Part shown: positions 1 to 10,083 of the stretch, piece after piece | Position numbering within the stretch: position 1 is the stretch's first letter | Layout of the letters: the number at the start of each line of letters is the position of its first letter | Source: Pseudomonas chlororaphis | GTDB lineage: Bacteria; Pseudomonadota; Gammaproteobacteria; Pseudomonadales; Pseudomonadaceae | Reading direction: 5' to 3' | Length of the DNA stretch: 64,000 nucleotides | Assembly (NCBI RefSeq): GCF_001921865.1 | Contig: NZ_MSCT01000025.1 | Span: 1 to 64,000 of the forward strand | Translations under genes and position numbers: made by a program | The notes under the pieces: model-generated | What the model was told of the DNA's origin: nothing | Seen by the model: the letters and a program-made list of their open reading frames with translations, nothing else | Database searches by the model: none

Positions 1-170
1 TCGTGCATCATGTCGGCTTCCAGGTGGTTGCGCAGCGCACTGGCGTTCAGCTGGCTGTCCGCCAGGGCGTTGGCCAGCTGCGTCTGACCCCACCAGCCGA
101 TACCCGCTACGAGGGCGATGGCCAGCACGCTGACTGCTCCAGAGACGATCATTTTCTGACGGATGTTCAT
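1..170 (-). CDS. Methyl-accepting chemotaxis protein, N-terminal fragment (cut by window edge)
   Basis: The first 56 or so codons of a reverse-strand gene starting with ATG at 170. The translation begins MNIRQKMIVSGAVSVLAIAL and continues with a hydrophobic stretch to about residue 25, then a polar helix with Asn/Gln/Leu-rich heptad character. This layout (short basic N-terminus, first membrane anchor, then a four-helix-bundle ligand domain) is typical of Pseudomonas methyl-accepting chemotaxis receptors. No signalling domain is visible because the gene runs off the window, so the chemoreceptor assignment is inferred from the N-terminus alone and the ligand is unknown. An oxidoreductase or sensor kinase with a similar anchor cannot be excluded. 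Confidence 0.6.
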   Translation of the reverse strand, partial: MNIRQKMIVSGAVSVLAIALVAGIGWWGQTQLANALADSQLNASALRNHLEADMMH

Positions 171-241
171 GCCTGTTCCCTGCTTGCCTTGATCTGTGGC
201 TAAGCGTAGTCCAGGGTCGCGCAACGTGGCTGGGAGGGAGG

Positions 242-2020
<1,779 letters not shown>

Positions 2021-2149
2021 GCGGGCTCCTTGTGAACAATCCGGCGGCAGCGGCCTGGGTAGATGCGCCTCTGACCACGGATTGCCAAGAATAGTCCCGG
2101 GGCGGCGACCGCCAGTCGCTCAAGCGTTGCCGGATTTTGCCGGGAGCCC

Positions 2150-2470
2150 TCAGCCGACCGCCTGCAACGCCTCGTGCTCGGCACGTTGCAGTTGCACCGA
2201 CGACACGCTGATCAGGTTGCGCAGTTTTTCTGCGATGACTTGCGCGCGGTGCCAGCTCAGGCCGTCGAGCACGATGTCCATCAGCAGCGAATCGTCCTGT
2301 TGCCGTACCTGGACTTGTTGCGGCAGCAGGGATTGCAGGGCGAAATGGTTGAGCACTCGGCACAACACGTCCGTCTCGGCATCGCTGACCAACTGGTAGT
2401 GCACCCGGCAATGGGTGTTGGCGACATTCCACACATCGGCGCGGGAACTGACAGCTTCAAGACGGGGCAT
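2150..2470 (-). CDS. Small ACT-like protein of unknown function
   Basis: A 106-residue protein, start ATG at 2470 preceded on the reverse strand by a purine-rich CAGGAG ribosome site. The sequence has the alternating beta-alpha pattern of a single ACT-type regulatory domain (strand around residues 20-28, helix 33-44, strand 50-58, then a helix containing WHRAQVIAEKLRNL). It resembles free-standing ACT proteins such as acetolactate synthase small subunits, but it is too short and divergent to name. It is divergently arranged to the Lrp/AsnC regulator downstream, with 124 nt between the two starts, so that regulator is a natural candidate to control it. The function is unknown; an amino-acid-sensing role is only inference. 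Confidence 0.7.
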   Translation of the reverse strand: MPRLEAVSSRADVWNVANTHCRVHYQLVSDAETDVLCRVLNHFALQSLLPQQVQVRQQDDSLLMDIVLDGLSWHRAQVIAEKLRNLISVSSVQLQRAEHEALQAVG

Positions 2471-2594
2471 GGGATTCTCCTGGGAAGTGGAGAAATTTTT
2501 ACATTCGGTTTCGGGTATTTCTTATCTAAGATGAAGGAGTTTTCGCAATTTACGAATCATCTGATTCGTCTTGATAAGTTATTGGGGAATTTAT

Positions 2595-3065
2595 ATGCAT
2601 AGCGAGCTGGACGCTTACGACCGGCGCATTCTGGCACTGCTGCAAGAGGACGCTTCGCTGTCCAGCGCGCAGATCGCCGAGCAGGTGGGGTTGTCGCAGT
2701 CGCCGTGCTGGCGGCGTATCCAGCGGCTCAAGGAAGAGGGAGTGATCCGCGGTCAGGTGACCTTGCTCGACCGCAAGAAAATCGGCCTCAACACGCAGAT
2801 CTTCGCCGAGGTCAAACTCAACGCCCACGGCCGTTCCAACTTCACCGAGTTCACCGAGGCGATTCGCGGTTTTCCGGAAGTGCTGGAGTGTTATGTGCTG
2901 ATGGGGGCGGTGGATTTCTTGCTGCGCATCGTGACGGCGGACATCGAGGCTTACGAGCGTTTCTTCTTCGAGAAACTGTCGATGGTGCCGGGGATCCAGG
3001 AGGTGAATTCGATCGTGGCGCTGTCGGAGATCAAGTCCACCACCAGCTTGCCAGTATTGCGCTAA
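2595..3065 (+). CDS. Lrp/AsnC-family transcriptional regulator
   Basis: A 156-residue feast/famine regulator. An N-terminal winged-helix HTH (residues about 5-60, with LDAYDRRILALLQED and the recognition region QVGLSQSPCWRRIQRLKEEG) is followed by a RAM/ACT-like effector domain with the GAVDFLLRIV segment. The ATG at 2595 is chosen because a GGGGA ribosome site lies 6-10 nt upstream and the protein then starts right at the HTH; an in-frame TTG at 2571 would add eight unlikely residues. The family binds amino acids and controls adjacent metabolic genes. The divergent small ACT-like gene is the obvious local target. The ligand is not deducible. Confidence 0.9.
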   Translation: MHSELDAYDRRILALLQEDASLSSAQIAEQVGLSQSPCWRRIQRLKEEGVIRGQVTLLDRKKIGLNTQIFAEVKLNAHGRSNFTEFTEAIRGFPEVLECYVLMGAVDFLLRIVTADIEAYERFFFEKLSMVPGIQEVNSIVALSEIKSTTSLPVLR

Positions 3066-3089
3066 GCGGGATGGTGTTGCGGCTGACGC

Positions 3090-3155
3090 TATCGCGAGCA
3101 AACTCGCTCCTACAGGGACTACGCAGGTCTTGTAGGAGCGAGCCTGCTCGCGATG
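3090..3155. repeat. REP pair (inverted)
   Basis: Two inverted copies of the Pseudomonas REP core (ATCGCGAGCAAACTCGCTCC at 3091-3110 and TGTAGGAGCGAGCCTGCTCG from 3131) face each other with a short spacer, between the lrp-like gene and the CYTH-CHAD gene, which converge here. The pair can fold into a long hairpin and may act as a transcript-end stabiliser. Confidence 0.85.
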
Positions 3156-3161
3156 AAGCCC

Positions 3162-4529
3162 TTACATGCGCAGCAAGGTTTTCCAGGCGCGGTTCTGGAA
3201 CACCGTGATCGCCTGCTGCTTGCGGGCGTCCAGGGCTTCGTCGGTGATCGGTTCGTTGGCCAGTTGCGCCAGCTTGTTCAGCTCGCCGTACAGACGGTCC
3301 AGCTCGGGGATGTCCAGCGCGTTGCGCGCGTGGTGCAGCCAGGCCTGGATACGTTCGATACGCGGCAGTTGCTCGGCGAGGTCTTCCGGCTGCTGCTGGT
3401 AGCGCGGCAGTTGCAGGGAGCTGGCTTCCTCGGCCAGCAGGCGTGGCAACCAGCTGCCCAGTTGCGCCGCACCCTGGCGATTGCCGCGGGTATTGCGCTC
3501 GGCGGCCCAGCTGCGGGCCAGCAGCCAGCGCGAGGTGTTCAGCGAGAACAGACCCCAGCGCACGTCTTGCAGCTCTTCGACGAACTGTTCCGGCGCGGCC
3601 TTGCGCACGTCTTCGTCGTCCTGGCCGGCTTGGACCAGCGGGCGCCAGTCTTCCAGCAGGCCGTCCAGCGCGGCGCGCAGTTCGGCGGTTGCCTGGCGCG
3701 GCGCGGCCTGGCCCAGGCTGCTGGCCAGGGCGCGCAGTTCCGCCAGGTTGTCGACCCAGTCCTGCAGCAGGCGCCAGTGACCGTTGAAGCGATATTGCTC
3801 GGCCAGGCGCTGGCTGCTGCCCAGCAGGTGCCAGGCCAGTGCCGCGAAGGCATCGTCCAGCGGCATCTCGGCACTCAGCTCCGGCGCGGGCAGGCTCAGG
3901 GAATAGCTGTTGGCATCGAACAGGCGGTAGCCGCGCTCGGCCTTGCTGATGTCGCAGGGCATCAGCGGCAGGCTGGCCGCGAGTTCTGCCGCCAGTTCCA
4001 GCAGGGCGGCCGGTTCGCCTTCGCGCAGTTCCAGCTCCAGTTCGCAGATTTCTTCTTTCTGCTTGCCGGCAATGACCTGGCCCAGGTCCAGCGCGGCTTC
4101 GATCACTACCTTGGCTTTGCCGCGGCCCCAGGCGATTTCCGCGCGTTCGCGGACGAAATCGGTGGTGAAGATCGGCTTGAGGGTTTTCTTGTCCAGCTCG
4201 GCCAGCTGTTCCGGCCAGCATTCGCCGTCGAGTTTCTTCAGGTCGAGCTTGGCTTTGGCCAGGTGCCAGTCGTACTCGTTGCGCTCCGACAGGCCGGCGA
4301 TGCTCTGGCCGCGGGTCTTGAGGGTCTGGATCACTTCTTCGCCGTCGCGGCGCAGGCGCAGGGCGACCTTGGCGCGGGCCAGGTCGCGCTCGGGCGTGTC
4401 GAAGTACTGGTTCATCAGCTCACGGTGTTCCCAGCCACTTTTGTTGCGTTTTTTCAGGAGCGGGTGCTCACGCAGGGCGGCGAGGGTTTCGCGGCTGACG
4501 CGGAGTTTGATTTCGGTTTCTTTCTGCAT
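3162..4529 (-). CDS. CYTH and CHAD domain-containing protein (inorganic triphosphatase-like)
   Basis: A 455-residue protein. The N-terminus MQKETEIKLRV carries the CYTH signature ExExK; the CYTH tunnel fold with its charged strands continues to about residue 200. The remainder, helix-rich with repeated His/Arg/Lys-containing helices (for example LLQDWVDNLAELRALA and LEDWRPLVQAGQDDEDVRKA), is a CHAD domain, which binds polyphosphate. E. coli YgiF with the same architecture hydrolyses inorganic triphosphate. The start at 4529 places the ExExK motif at residues 4-8; upstream in-frame codons to 4610 give low-complexity sequence and were rejected. It is divergently arranged to argE. A role in tripolyphosphate or polyphosphate turnover is inferred from the family. 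Confidence 0.88.
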   Translation of the reverse strand: MQKETEIKLRVSRETLAALREHPLLKKRNKSGWEHRELMNQYFDTPERDLARAKVALRLRRDGEEVIQTLKTRGQSIAGLSERNEYDWHLAKAKLDLKKLDGECWPEQLAELDKKTLKPIFTTDFVRERAEIAWGRGKAKVVIEAALDLGQVIAGKQKEEICELELELREGEPAALLELAAELAASLPLMPCDISKAERGYRLFDANSYSLSLPAPELSAEMPLDDAFAALAWHLLGSSQRLAEQYRFNGHWRLLQDWVDNLAELRALASSLGQAAPRQATAELRAALDGLLEDWRPLVQAGQDDEDVRKAAPEQFVEELQDVRWGLFSLNTSRWLLARSWAAERNTRGNRQGAAQLGSWLPRLLAEEASSLQLPRYQQQPEDLAEQLPRIERIQAWLHHARNALDIPELDRLYGELNKLAQLANEPITDEALDARKQQAITVFQNRAWKTLLRM

Positions 4530-4687
4530 GGCCGGAAAATCCAGGATCGGGGATGCAGCCGGGGGAATGTGTGGCTGCCAAGGCCGTGCAGTGTACAGGA
4601 CTCGCCGCATCGAGGCGCCGTGACGGTTTATTCCTGTTGCAGGATGGCTCTATGATGGGCCTCGTCTTGCAACCAGGGAGCCAGCGC

Positions 4688-5836
4688 ATGCCATTGCCGT
4701 CCATGAAAGAGCAGTTCGCTGCGCTGATTGCCGCACCTTCGGTCAGTTGTACCCAGCCGGCGCTGGACCAATCCAACCGCACGGTCATCGACCTGCTGGC
4801 GACCTGGCTCGGCGACCTGGGTTTTGCCTGTGATATCCAGCAAGTCAGCCCCGGCAAATTCAACCTGCTCGCGAGTTTCGGCAGCGGCCCCGGCGGCCTG
4901 GTGCTGGCCGGGCACAGCGACACCGTACCCTTCGACGGCGCGCTGTGGCAGACCGATCCGCTGAAACTCACCGAGGTCGACGGGCGTTGGGTCGGCCTGG
5001 GCAGCTGCGACATGAAGGGCTTTTTCGCCCTGATCATCGAGGCCGTCCGGCCGTTGCTGGACCAGCCGTTCAAGCAACCGCTGCTGGTGCTTGCCACCTG
5101 CGACGAAGAAAGCTCCATGGCCGGCGCCCGGGCCCTGGCCGAAGCCGGCCGGCCCCTGGGACGCGCCGCGGTGATCGGCGAGCCGACCGGGCTCAAGCCG
5201 ATCCGCATGCACAAAGGCGTGATGATGGAGCGCATCGATATTCTCGGGCGCAGCGGCCATTCCTCCGACCCGAGCCTGGGCCGCAGCGCCCTGGAAGCCA
5301 TGCACGACGCCATCGGCGAACTGCGGGGCCTGCGCCTGTCGTGGCAGCGCGAGTTCCGCAATCCGCAATTCAGCGTGCCGCAGCCGACCCTGAACCTGGG
5401 TTGCATCCACGGCGGCGACAACCCGAACCGCATCTGCGGCCAATGTTCGCTGGAGTTCGACCTGCGGCCTCTGCCGGGCATGGACCCGCAAGCGCTACGG
5501 GCGGCGATCCGGCAGAAGCTGGTGTCCGTGGCCGAGCGGCACCAGGTGCAGATCGACTACGCGCCGCTGTTTCCCGAGGCGCCGTCGTTCGAGCAGGTCG
5601 AAGATGCCGAACTGGTGCGGATCGCGGAGCGCCTGACCGGCCATCGCGCCGAAGCAGTAGCGTTCGGCACCGAAGCGCCTTATCTTCAGCGCCTTGGCTG
5701 CGAGACGCTGGTGCTGGGCCCGGGCGACATCGCCTGCGCGCACCAGCCGGGGGAATACCTCGAAATGTCACGCTTGCAGCCTACCGTGCATCTATTACGT
5801 GAACTGATTAACCATTACTGCCTGACGCCGGGCTGA
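4688..5836 (+). CDS. argE: Acetylornithine deacetylase
   Basis: A 382-residue M20-family metallohydrolase that removes the acetyl group from N-acetylornithine in arginine biosynthesis. Zinc-binding and catalytic positions are visible: GHSDTVP (His76, Asp78), GSCDMKGF (Asp108), CDEES (Glu140/141) and IGEPTG (Glu165), with a dimerisation lid domain around 170-290. The start at 4688 has an AGGGAG ribosome site and gives the family length; the open frame extends upstream only through shadow sequence. It lies directly upstream of argA in the same direction, 145 nt away, so two enzymes of acetylated-intermediate arginine synthesis sit together. Pseudomonads also use the transacetylase ArgJ, so ArgE may partly serve catabolic or salvage deacetylation. 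Confidence 0.93.
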   Translation: MPLPSMKEQFAALIAAPSVSCTQPALDQSNRTVIDLLATWLGDLGFACDIQQVSPGKFNLLASFGSGPGGLVLAGHSDTVPFDGALWQTDPLKLTEVDGRWVGLGSCDMKGFFALIIEAVRPLLDQPFKQPLLVLATCDEESSMAGARALAEAGRPLGRAAVIGEPTGLKPIRMHKGVMMERIDILGRSGHSSDPSLGRSALEAMHDAIGELRGLRLSWQREFRNPQFSVPQPTLNLGCIHGGDNPNRICGQCSLEFDLRPLPGMDPQALRAAIRQKLVSVAERHQVQIDYAPLFPEAPSFEQVEDAELVRIAERLTGHRAEAVAFGTEAPYLQRLGCETLVLGPGDIACAHQPGEYLEMSRLQPTVHLLRELINHYCLTPG

Positions 5837-5872
5837 TTTTTCGCTAAATCACCGACGATCGAGCCCGTACCT

Positions 5873-5913
5873 AAAGGAGAGCGAGCGTGTCGCCAAGCCT
5901 GTTCCGACGATAA
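5873..5913 (+). CDS. Candidate argA leader peptide (8 codons, ending Arg-Arg)
   Basis: Between argE and argA there is a near-ideal ribosome site, AAAGGAGA (5873-5880), seven nucleotides before a GTG codon at 5887. Read from there the frame is M-S-P-S-L-F-R-R-stop (TAA at 5911-5913), and both arginine codons are CGA, a rare codon in this genome. The argA start itself (5982) has only a weak ribosome site. A translated mini-ORF ending in consecutive arginine codons in front of the first arginine-biosynthesis enzyme is what an amino-acid-responsive leader looks like. I could not find a clear terminator/antiterminator pair between 5914 and 5981, so a stalling or coupling mechanism would be more likely than classical attenuation. 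Chance occurrence is possible. Confidence 0.4.
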
Positions 5914-5981
5914 CCACCAGCCCGCTGTGCGTTTTTCCGTTTCGTCCTTTTATAGGCTGCTCTTATTTACAGGCTCAGGTT

Positions 5982-7280
5982 ATGCCCGAATACGTCAATT
6001 GGCTGCGTCACGCTTCTCCCTATATCAATGCCCACCGCGACTGCACCTTCGTCGTCATGCTGCCCGGCGACGGCGTCGAGCACCCGAACTTCGGCAATAT
6101 CGTCCACGACCTGGTGCTGCTGCACAGCATGGGTGTACGCCTGGTGCTGGTGCACGGCTCGCGTCCCCAGATCGAAACCCGCCTGGCCGCGCGTGGCCTG
6201 ACCCCGCACTACCATCACGGCATGCGGATCACCGATGCGGCGACCCTGGAATGCGTGATCGACGCCGTCGGCCAGTTGCGTATCGCCATCGAGGCGCGGC
6301 TGTCCATGGACATGGCGTCCTCGCCGATGCAGGGCTCGCGGCTGCGGGTAGCCAGCGGCAACCTGGTCACCGCCCGGCCGATCGGCGTGCTCGAAGGCGT
6401 CGACTATCACCACACTGGCGAAGTGCGTCGGGTCGACCGCAAAGGTATCAACCGTCTGCTGGACGAGCGTTCGATCGTCTTGCTGTCGCCGTTGGGCTAC
6501 TCGCCGACCGGGGAAATCTTCAACCTCGCCTGCGAAGACGTCGCCACCCGCGCCGCCATCGACCTGGGAGCAGACAAGCTGCTGCTGTTCGGCGCCGAGC
6601 AAGGCTTGCTGGATGCCAGCGGCCATCTGGTGCGCGAGTTGCGCCCGCAACAGGTACCGGCGCATTTACAGCGCCTGGGCGGCAACTATCAGGCGGAATT
6701 GCTCGACGCGGCGGCCGAAGCCTGCCGAGGCGGAGTGGGGCGCAGCCATATTGTCAGTTACGCCGAAGACGGCGCGCTGCTGACCGAACTGTTCACCCGC
6801 GACGGTGGCGGTACGTTGGTGGCCCAGGAGCAGTTCGAGCTGGTGCGCGAAGCGGCCATCGAAGACGTCGGCGGTTTGCTGGATCTGATCAGCCCGCTGG
6901 AAGAGCAAGGGATCCTGGTGCGGCGCTCGCGCGAGGTGCTCGAGCGTGAAATCGAACAGTTCAGCGTGGTCGAGCGCGAGGGCATGATCATTGCCTGCGC
7001 GGCGCTCTACCAGATTGCCGACTCCGATGCCGGCGAGTTGGCCTGTCTGGCGGTGAACCCCGAATACCGCCACGGCGGTCGTGGCGACGAATTGTTGGAA
7101 AGGATCGAGACCCGGGCCCGGGCCCAGGGCCTGAAAACCCTGTTTGTCCTCACCACCCGTACCGCCCACTGGTTCCGCGAGCGCGGTTTTGCGCCGAGCA
7201 GCGTCGAGCGCCTGCCTTCTGCGCGGGCCTCGCTGTACAACTACCAGCGCAATTCGAAAATCTTCGAAAAAGCCCTCTGA
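5982..7280 (+). CDS. argA: N-acetylglutamate synthase
   Basis: A 432-residue enzyme that acetylates glutamate with acetyl-CoA, the committed arginine-biosynthesis step and the feedback-inhibited one. The N-terminal amino-acid-kinase-like domain (about 1-280; FVVMLPGDGV, LVLVHGSRPQIE, LGADKLLLFGAEQG) binds arginine and lacks kinase activity in this family. The C-terminal GNAT acetyltransferase domain (about 290-432) shows CLAVNPEYRHGGRGDELLERIE, the acetyl-CoA pyrophosphate loop, and VLTTRTAHWFRERGF. The length equals the P. aeruginosa protein as I recall it. It follows argE and ends at a strong terminator. Expression may depend on the short Arg-Arg reading frame just upstream. Confidence 0.95.
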   Translation: MPEYVNWLRHASPYINAHRDCTFVVMLPGDGVEHPNFGNIVHDLVLLHSMGVRLVLVHGSRPQIETRLAARGLTPHYHHGMRITDAATLECVIDAVGQLRIAIEARLSMDMASSPMQGSRLRVASGNLVTARPIGVLEGVDYHHTGEVRRVDRKGINRLLDERSIVLLSPLGYSPTGEIFNLACEDVATRAAIDLGADKLLLFGAEQGLLDASGHLVRELRPQQVPAHLQRLGGNYQAELLDAAAEACRGGVGRSHIVSYAEDGALLTELFTRDGGGTLVAQEQFELVREAAIEDVGGLLDLISPLEEQGILVRRSREVLEREIEQFSVVEREGMIIACAALYQIADSDAGELACLAVNPEYRHGGRGDELLERIETRARAQGLKTLFVLTTRTAHWFRERGFAPSSVERLPSARASLYNYQRNSKIFEKAL

Positions 7281-7298
7281 ACGATCGTTAGCCCAGAA

Positions 7299-7327
7299 AC
7301 CCGCTCTTGACAGGAGCGGGTTTTTTG
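7299..7327 (+). terminator. Rho-independent terminator after argA
   Basis: An 8-bp stem, ACCCGCTC (7299-7306) paired with GAGCGGGT (7314-7321), with a 7-nt loop and followed at once by a T run to 7326. It lies 19 nt after the argA stop codon and isolates argA from the porin gene. Confidence 0.9.
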
Positions 7328-7787
7328 CTGTGTTTGCCGGGCACGGTTTTTATTTCAGAAAAATAAATGTCGGCGATACAAAAACTGTAACAAATTGACG
7401 AGAGCATTCACGTTTAGCCATTATTGCGTCGCCTTTTTGATACTGGTTGACGTATCTGGCTTATGTTGTAACTGATCGATCTAAGGCTTAGCAGGGAAAT
7501 ACCATTCAGGAATCAGATAGGGCGCCGATACCTTGTGCCACGGCTCAAGACGTGCACCTTGGCATATTTCCGAATGGCATGAAAAAGAACGAAATAATTC
7601 TTTTTGGGTTTATGAGAAATTCATTACCCTGCAAGGACCCAATCAATGCGATTAGACCTTGGTCGTAGACACAGATAGTTACGATTGACTTATCGGTCAC
7701 GGTCTGGCGCTAATCGCCCACCGATGGACCCGGGGCATAAGACCCTGGGCCTGAGTACACAAGAATTAGAAACGAGAGGAGCGAAAC
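7328..7787 (+). promoter_or_regulatory. Long AT-rich upstream region of the porin gene
   Basis: About 460 nt without a gene, clearly richer in A+T than its surroundings. It holds an AT-only-looking hairpin AAAAAGAA / TTCTTTTT (7582-7589 and 7598-7605), several TTGAC hexamers that could serve as -35 elements (for example near 7448 and 7684), and at its end a good ribosome site (GAGAGGAGCG, 7774-7783) for the porin. I looked for an ANR/FNR box TTGAT-N4-ATCAA and did not find one. Regulatory content is likely but unassigned. Confidence 0.45.
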
Positions 7788-9161
7788 ATGAACAAGTCCA
7801 CCTTGGCCCTGGCTGTGGCCGTTGGGGTTCTGGCGCAGCAGGCAGGCGCCGCCGGTTTCATCGAAGACAGCAAGGCCACTCTGGGTCTGCGTAACTTCTA
7901 TATCAACACGGATAACCGCGACAGCGACACCAAAGCGTCCGGTGCGCAGAGCAAGCAAGAAGAGTGGGGCCAAGGCTTCCAGCTCAACTTCACTTCCGGC
8001 TACACCGAAGGCACCGTGGGCTTCGGTCTCGACGCCATCGGCCTGCTGGGCATCAAGCTGGATTCGGGCGGCGGCACCAACGGCGCTACCGCTACTTCCT
8101 ATGGCGGCACCGTATTCCCAAGCAAGTCCAACGGCGAAGCGGTAGACAACTACTCCAGCCTGGGCCTGACTGCCAAGGCCAAGATCTCGCAAACCGAACT
8201 GAAGCTGGGCACCCTGCAGCCAAAACTGCCGGTCATCGTGACCAACGACGGTCGTATGCTGCCGCAGACCTTCCAGGGTGGTCAGATCACCTCGAACGAC
8301 ATCAAGGACCTGACACTGGTCGGTGGTCAGATCGAGCACGCCAAGGGCCGTAACTCGAGCAACAACGAAGAACTGTCGATCGCTGGCGCCAACGCGCACA
8401 CCGCTGCCGGCCGCGATAGCAACAAGTTCATCTACGGTGGTGGCGACTACAAGATCACCAAGGATCTGACGGCTCAGTACTACTACGGCAACCTGCAAGA
8501 CTTCTACAAGCAGCACTTCGTTGGCCTGCTGCACAACTGGGCGATCGGCCCGGGCGTATTGAAGTCTGACTTGCGCTACTTCAACAGCCGCAACGACGGT
8601 GCCAACGGCCACGATCCGGCCTACTACACCACTGGCGACTACGGCACCGGCATCACCAAGGGCAAGGTCGACAACAACCTGATCAGCGGCCTGTTCCTGT
8701 ACTCGGTCAACGGCCACACCTTCGGTGGCGGTTACCAGGTGAGTAACGGCGACAGCGACTTCCCTTGGCTGAACCAGGGTGACGGCTCGTCGGCGTACCT
8801 GACCACCGACATGCAGATCGCCAAGTTCGCCCGTGCCGGCGAACGTACCTGGCAAGCTCGCTACTCCTACGATTTCGCCAAGGTCGGCGTACCTGGCCTG
8901 ACCGCCGGTGTGATCTACCTGCGTGGCGACAACATCGACACCACCGGCAAAGAAGGCTCGGTCCTGCCTCAGCGTACCGTTTCGGCGACCAACGCCAGCG
9001 AATGGGAACGCGACCTGACCGTGGCCTACGTGATTCCGGAAGGCCCGCTGAAAAACCTCGGCCTGACCTGGAAGAACGCCATGTGGCGTAACGACATCCC
9101 GGGCCAGCGTTCCCAGGATGAAAACCGTCTGATCGTCAGCTACTCGATTCCGCTGTTGTAA
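7788..9161 (+). CDS. oprE: OprD-family outer-membrane porin (OprE-like)
   Basis: A 457-residue 18-strand porin of the OprD family for small amino-acid-like or carboxylate solutes. A signal peptide (MNKSTLALAVAVGVLAQQAG, cleaved after AGA near residue 21) is followed by the family opening GFIEDSKATLGLRNFYINT, then amphipathic strands, the TVGFGLDAIGLLGIKLD segment, and the C-terminal strand ending SIPLL. It is closer to OprE than to OprD itself (no basic-amino-acid loop signature), and in PAO1 oprE lies just before the agmatine and spu polyamine genes, the same side of the spu locus as here. The exact paralogue name is therefore likely, not certain. Its own long upstream region suggests independent regulation. 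Confidence 0.85.
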   Translation: MNKSTLALAVAVGVLAQQAGAAGFIEDSKATLGLRNFYINTDNRDSDTKASGAQSKQEEWGQGFQLNFTSGYTEGTVGFGLDAIGLLGIKLDSGGGTNGATATSYGGTVFPSKSNGEAVDNYSSLGLTAKAKISQTELKLGTLQPKLPVIVTNDGRMLPQTFQGGQITSNDIKDLTLVGGQIEHAKGRNSSNNEELSIAGANAHTAAGRDSNKFIYGGGDYKITKDLTAQYYYGNLQDFYKQHFVGLLHNWAIGPGVLKSDLRYFNSRNDGANGHDPAYYTTGDYGTGITKGKVDNNLISGLFLYSVNGHTFGGGYQVSNGDSDFPWLNQGDGSSAYLTTDMQIAKFARAGERTWQARYSYDFAKVGVPGLTAGVIYLRGDNIDTTGKEGSVLPQRTVSATNASEWERDLTVAYVIPEGPLKNLGLTWKNAMWRNDIPGQRSQDENRLIVSYSIPLL

Positions 9162-9173
9162 TCCGACGTTAAA

Positions 9174-9206
9174 ACCTCGCCCGGCGCAATGCCGGGCGAG
9201 GTGTTG
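9174..9206 (+). terminator. Terminator-like hairpin after the porin gene
   Basis: A 12-bp perfect stem ACCTCGCCCGGC (9174-9185) / GCCGGGCGAGGT (9191-9202) with a 5-nt loop, 12 nt after the porin stop. The following bases (gttgtc) are only weakly T-rich, so efficiency is uncertain. Confidence 0.7.
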
Positions 9207-9329
9207 TCATCCAGGTCGGACCCACCCCCGCAGGTCCTCCCTGAAACCCCTCTTTACAGCTACTCAAGGCCTTCTCGAACCTTGTCGAAGATGGTGTGCC
9301 CTGAGCGCGCGCGAATCCAGTGAAGAGAT

Positions 9330-9433
9330 TTTTAATATTCACTTTCGATCTAGATAAATCGACATTTATTCTTTTTAAATATCCTTCGGCGCAGGCAGAG
9401 TAGAGCTCATAACGCACTCACAGGAGCAGCAAC
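9330..9433 (+). promoter_or_regulatory. AT-rich promoter region of lsfA
   Basis: A marked A+T-rich block (about 9330-9386) directly precedes lsfA and contains TATTCACTTT and TTATTC motifs like those in the ssuE upstream region. Sulfate-starvation control through CysB or a related LysR regulator is known for this gene set in pseudomonads; a binding site here is inferred, not demonstrated. The ribosome site AGGAG is at 9422-9426. Confidence 0.45.
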
Positions 9434-10072
9434 ATGAGCCTCAGACTGGGCGATATCGCCCCCGACTTCGAACAGGATTCCAGTGCCGGCAAGATTCGTT
9501 TCCATGAGTGGCTCGGCGACAGCTGGGGCGTGCTGTTTTCCCATCCGGCGGACTTCACCCCGGTGTGCACCACGGAGTTGGGGTTCACCGCCAAGCTCAA
9601 GGAGCAGTTCACCCAGCGCGGGGTGAAAGCCATTGCCCTGTCGGTGGACCCGGTGGACTCGCACCACCGCTGGATCGAGGACATCAACGAAACCCAGGAC
9701 ACCGTCGTCAATTTCCCGATCCTGGCCGACGCCGACCGCAAGGTCTCGGACCTGTACGACCTGATCCACCCGAACGCCAGCGACACCCTGACCGTGCGTT
9801 CGCTGTTCGTCATCGACCCGAACAAGAAGGTGCGCCTGACCATTACCTATCCGGCCAGTACCGGGCGCAACTTCCACGAGATCCTGCGGGTGATCGACTC
9901 GCTGCAACTGACCGACAACTACAAGGTGGCCACGCCGGCCAACTGGCAGGACGGCGACGAGGTGGTGATCGTGCCGTCGCTCAAGGACGAAGACGAAATC
10001 AAGCAGCGTTTCCCCAAGGGCTATCGCGCGGTCAAACCCTACCTGCGCCTGACGCCGCAGCCCAACCGTTAA
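9434..10072 (+). CDS. lsfA: 1-Cys peroxiredoxin LsfA
   Basis: A 212-residue Prx6-type peroxiredoxin that reduces hydrogen and organic peroxides. The peroxidatic cysteine is Cys45 in DFTPVCTTELG, and it is the only cysteine in the protein, so resolution must come from an external thiol. The Prx6 C-terminal extension (TITYPASTGRNFHEILRVID and the closing RFPKGYRAVKPYLRLT) is complete. LsfA was named as a sulfate-starvation-induced protein in pseudomonads, and the gene sits right in front of the ssu sulfonate operon here, consistent with protection of sulfonate-oxidising flavin chemistry. It has its own promoter region and terminator. Confidence 0.93.
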   Translation: MSLRLGDIAPDFEQDSSAGKIRFHEWLGDSWGVLFSHPADFTPVCTTELGFTAKLKEQFTQRGVKAIALSVDPVDSHHRWIEDINETQDTVVNFPILADADRKVSDLYDLIHPNASDTLTVRSLFVIDPNKKVRLTITYPASTGRNFHEILRVIDSLQLTDNYKVATPANWQDGDEVVIVPSLKDEDEIKQRFPKGYRAVKPYLRLTPQPNR

Positions 10073-10083
10073 CACCACGGACC

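Noticed and set aside
5914..5981. Classical attenuator between the putative leader peptide and argA
   Set aside because: No stem followed by a T run and no alternative pairing could be found in the 68 nt; only short weak pairings exist.
7328..7787. ANR/FNR box upstream of the OprE-like porin
   Set aside because: OprE is known for anaerobic induction, but no TTGAT-N4-ATCAA or close variant was found in the region.
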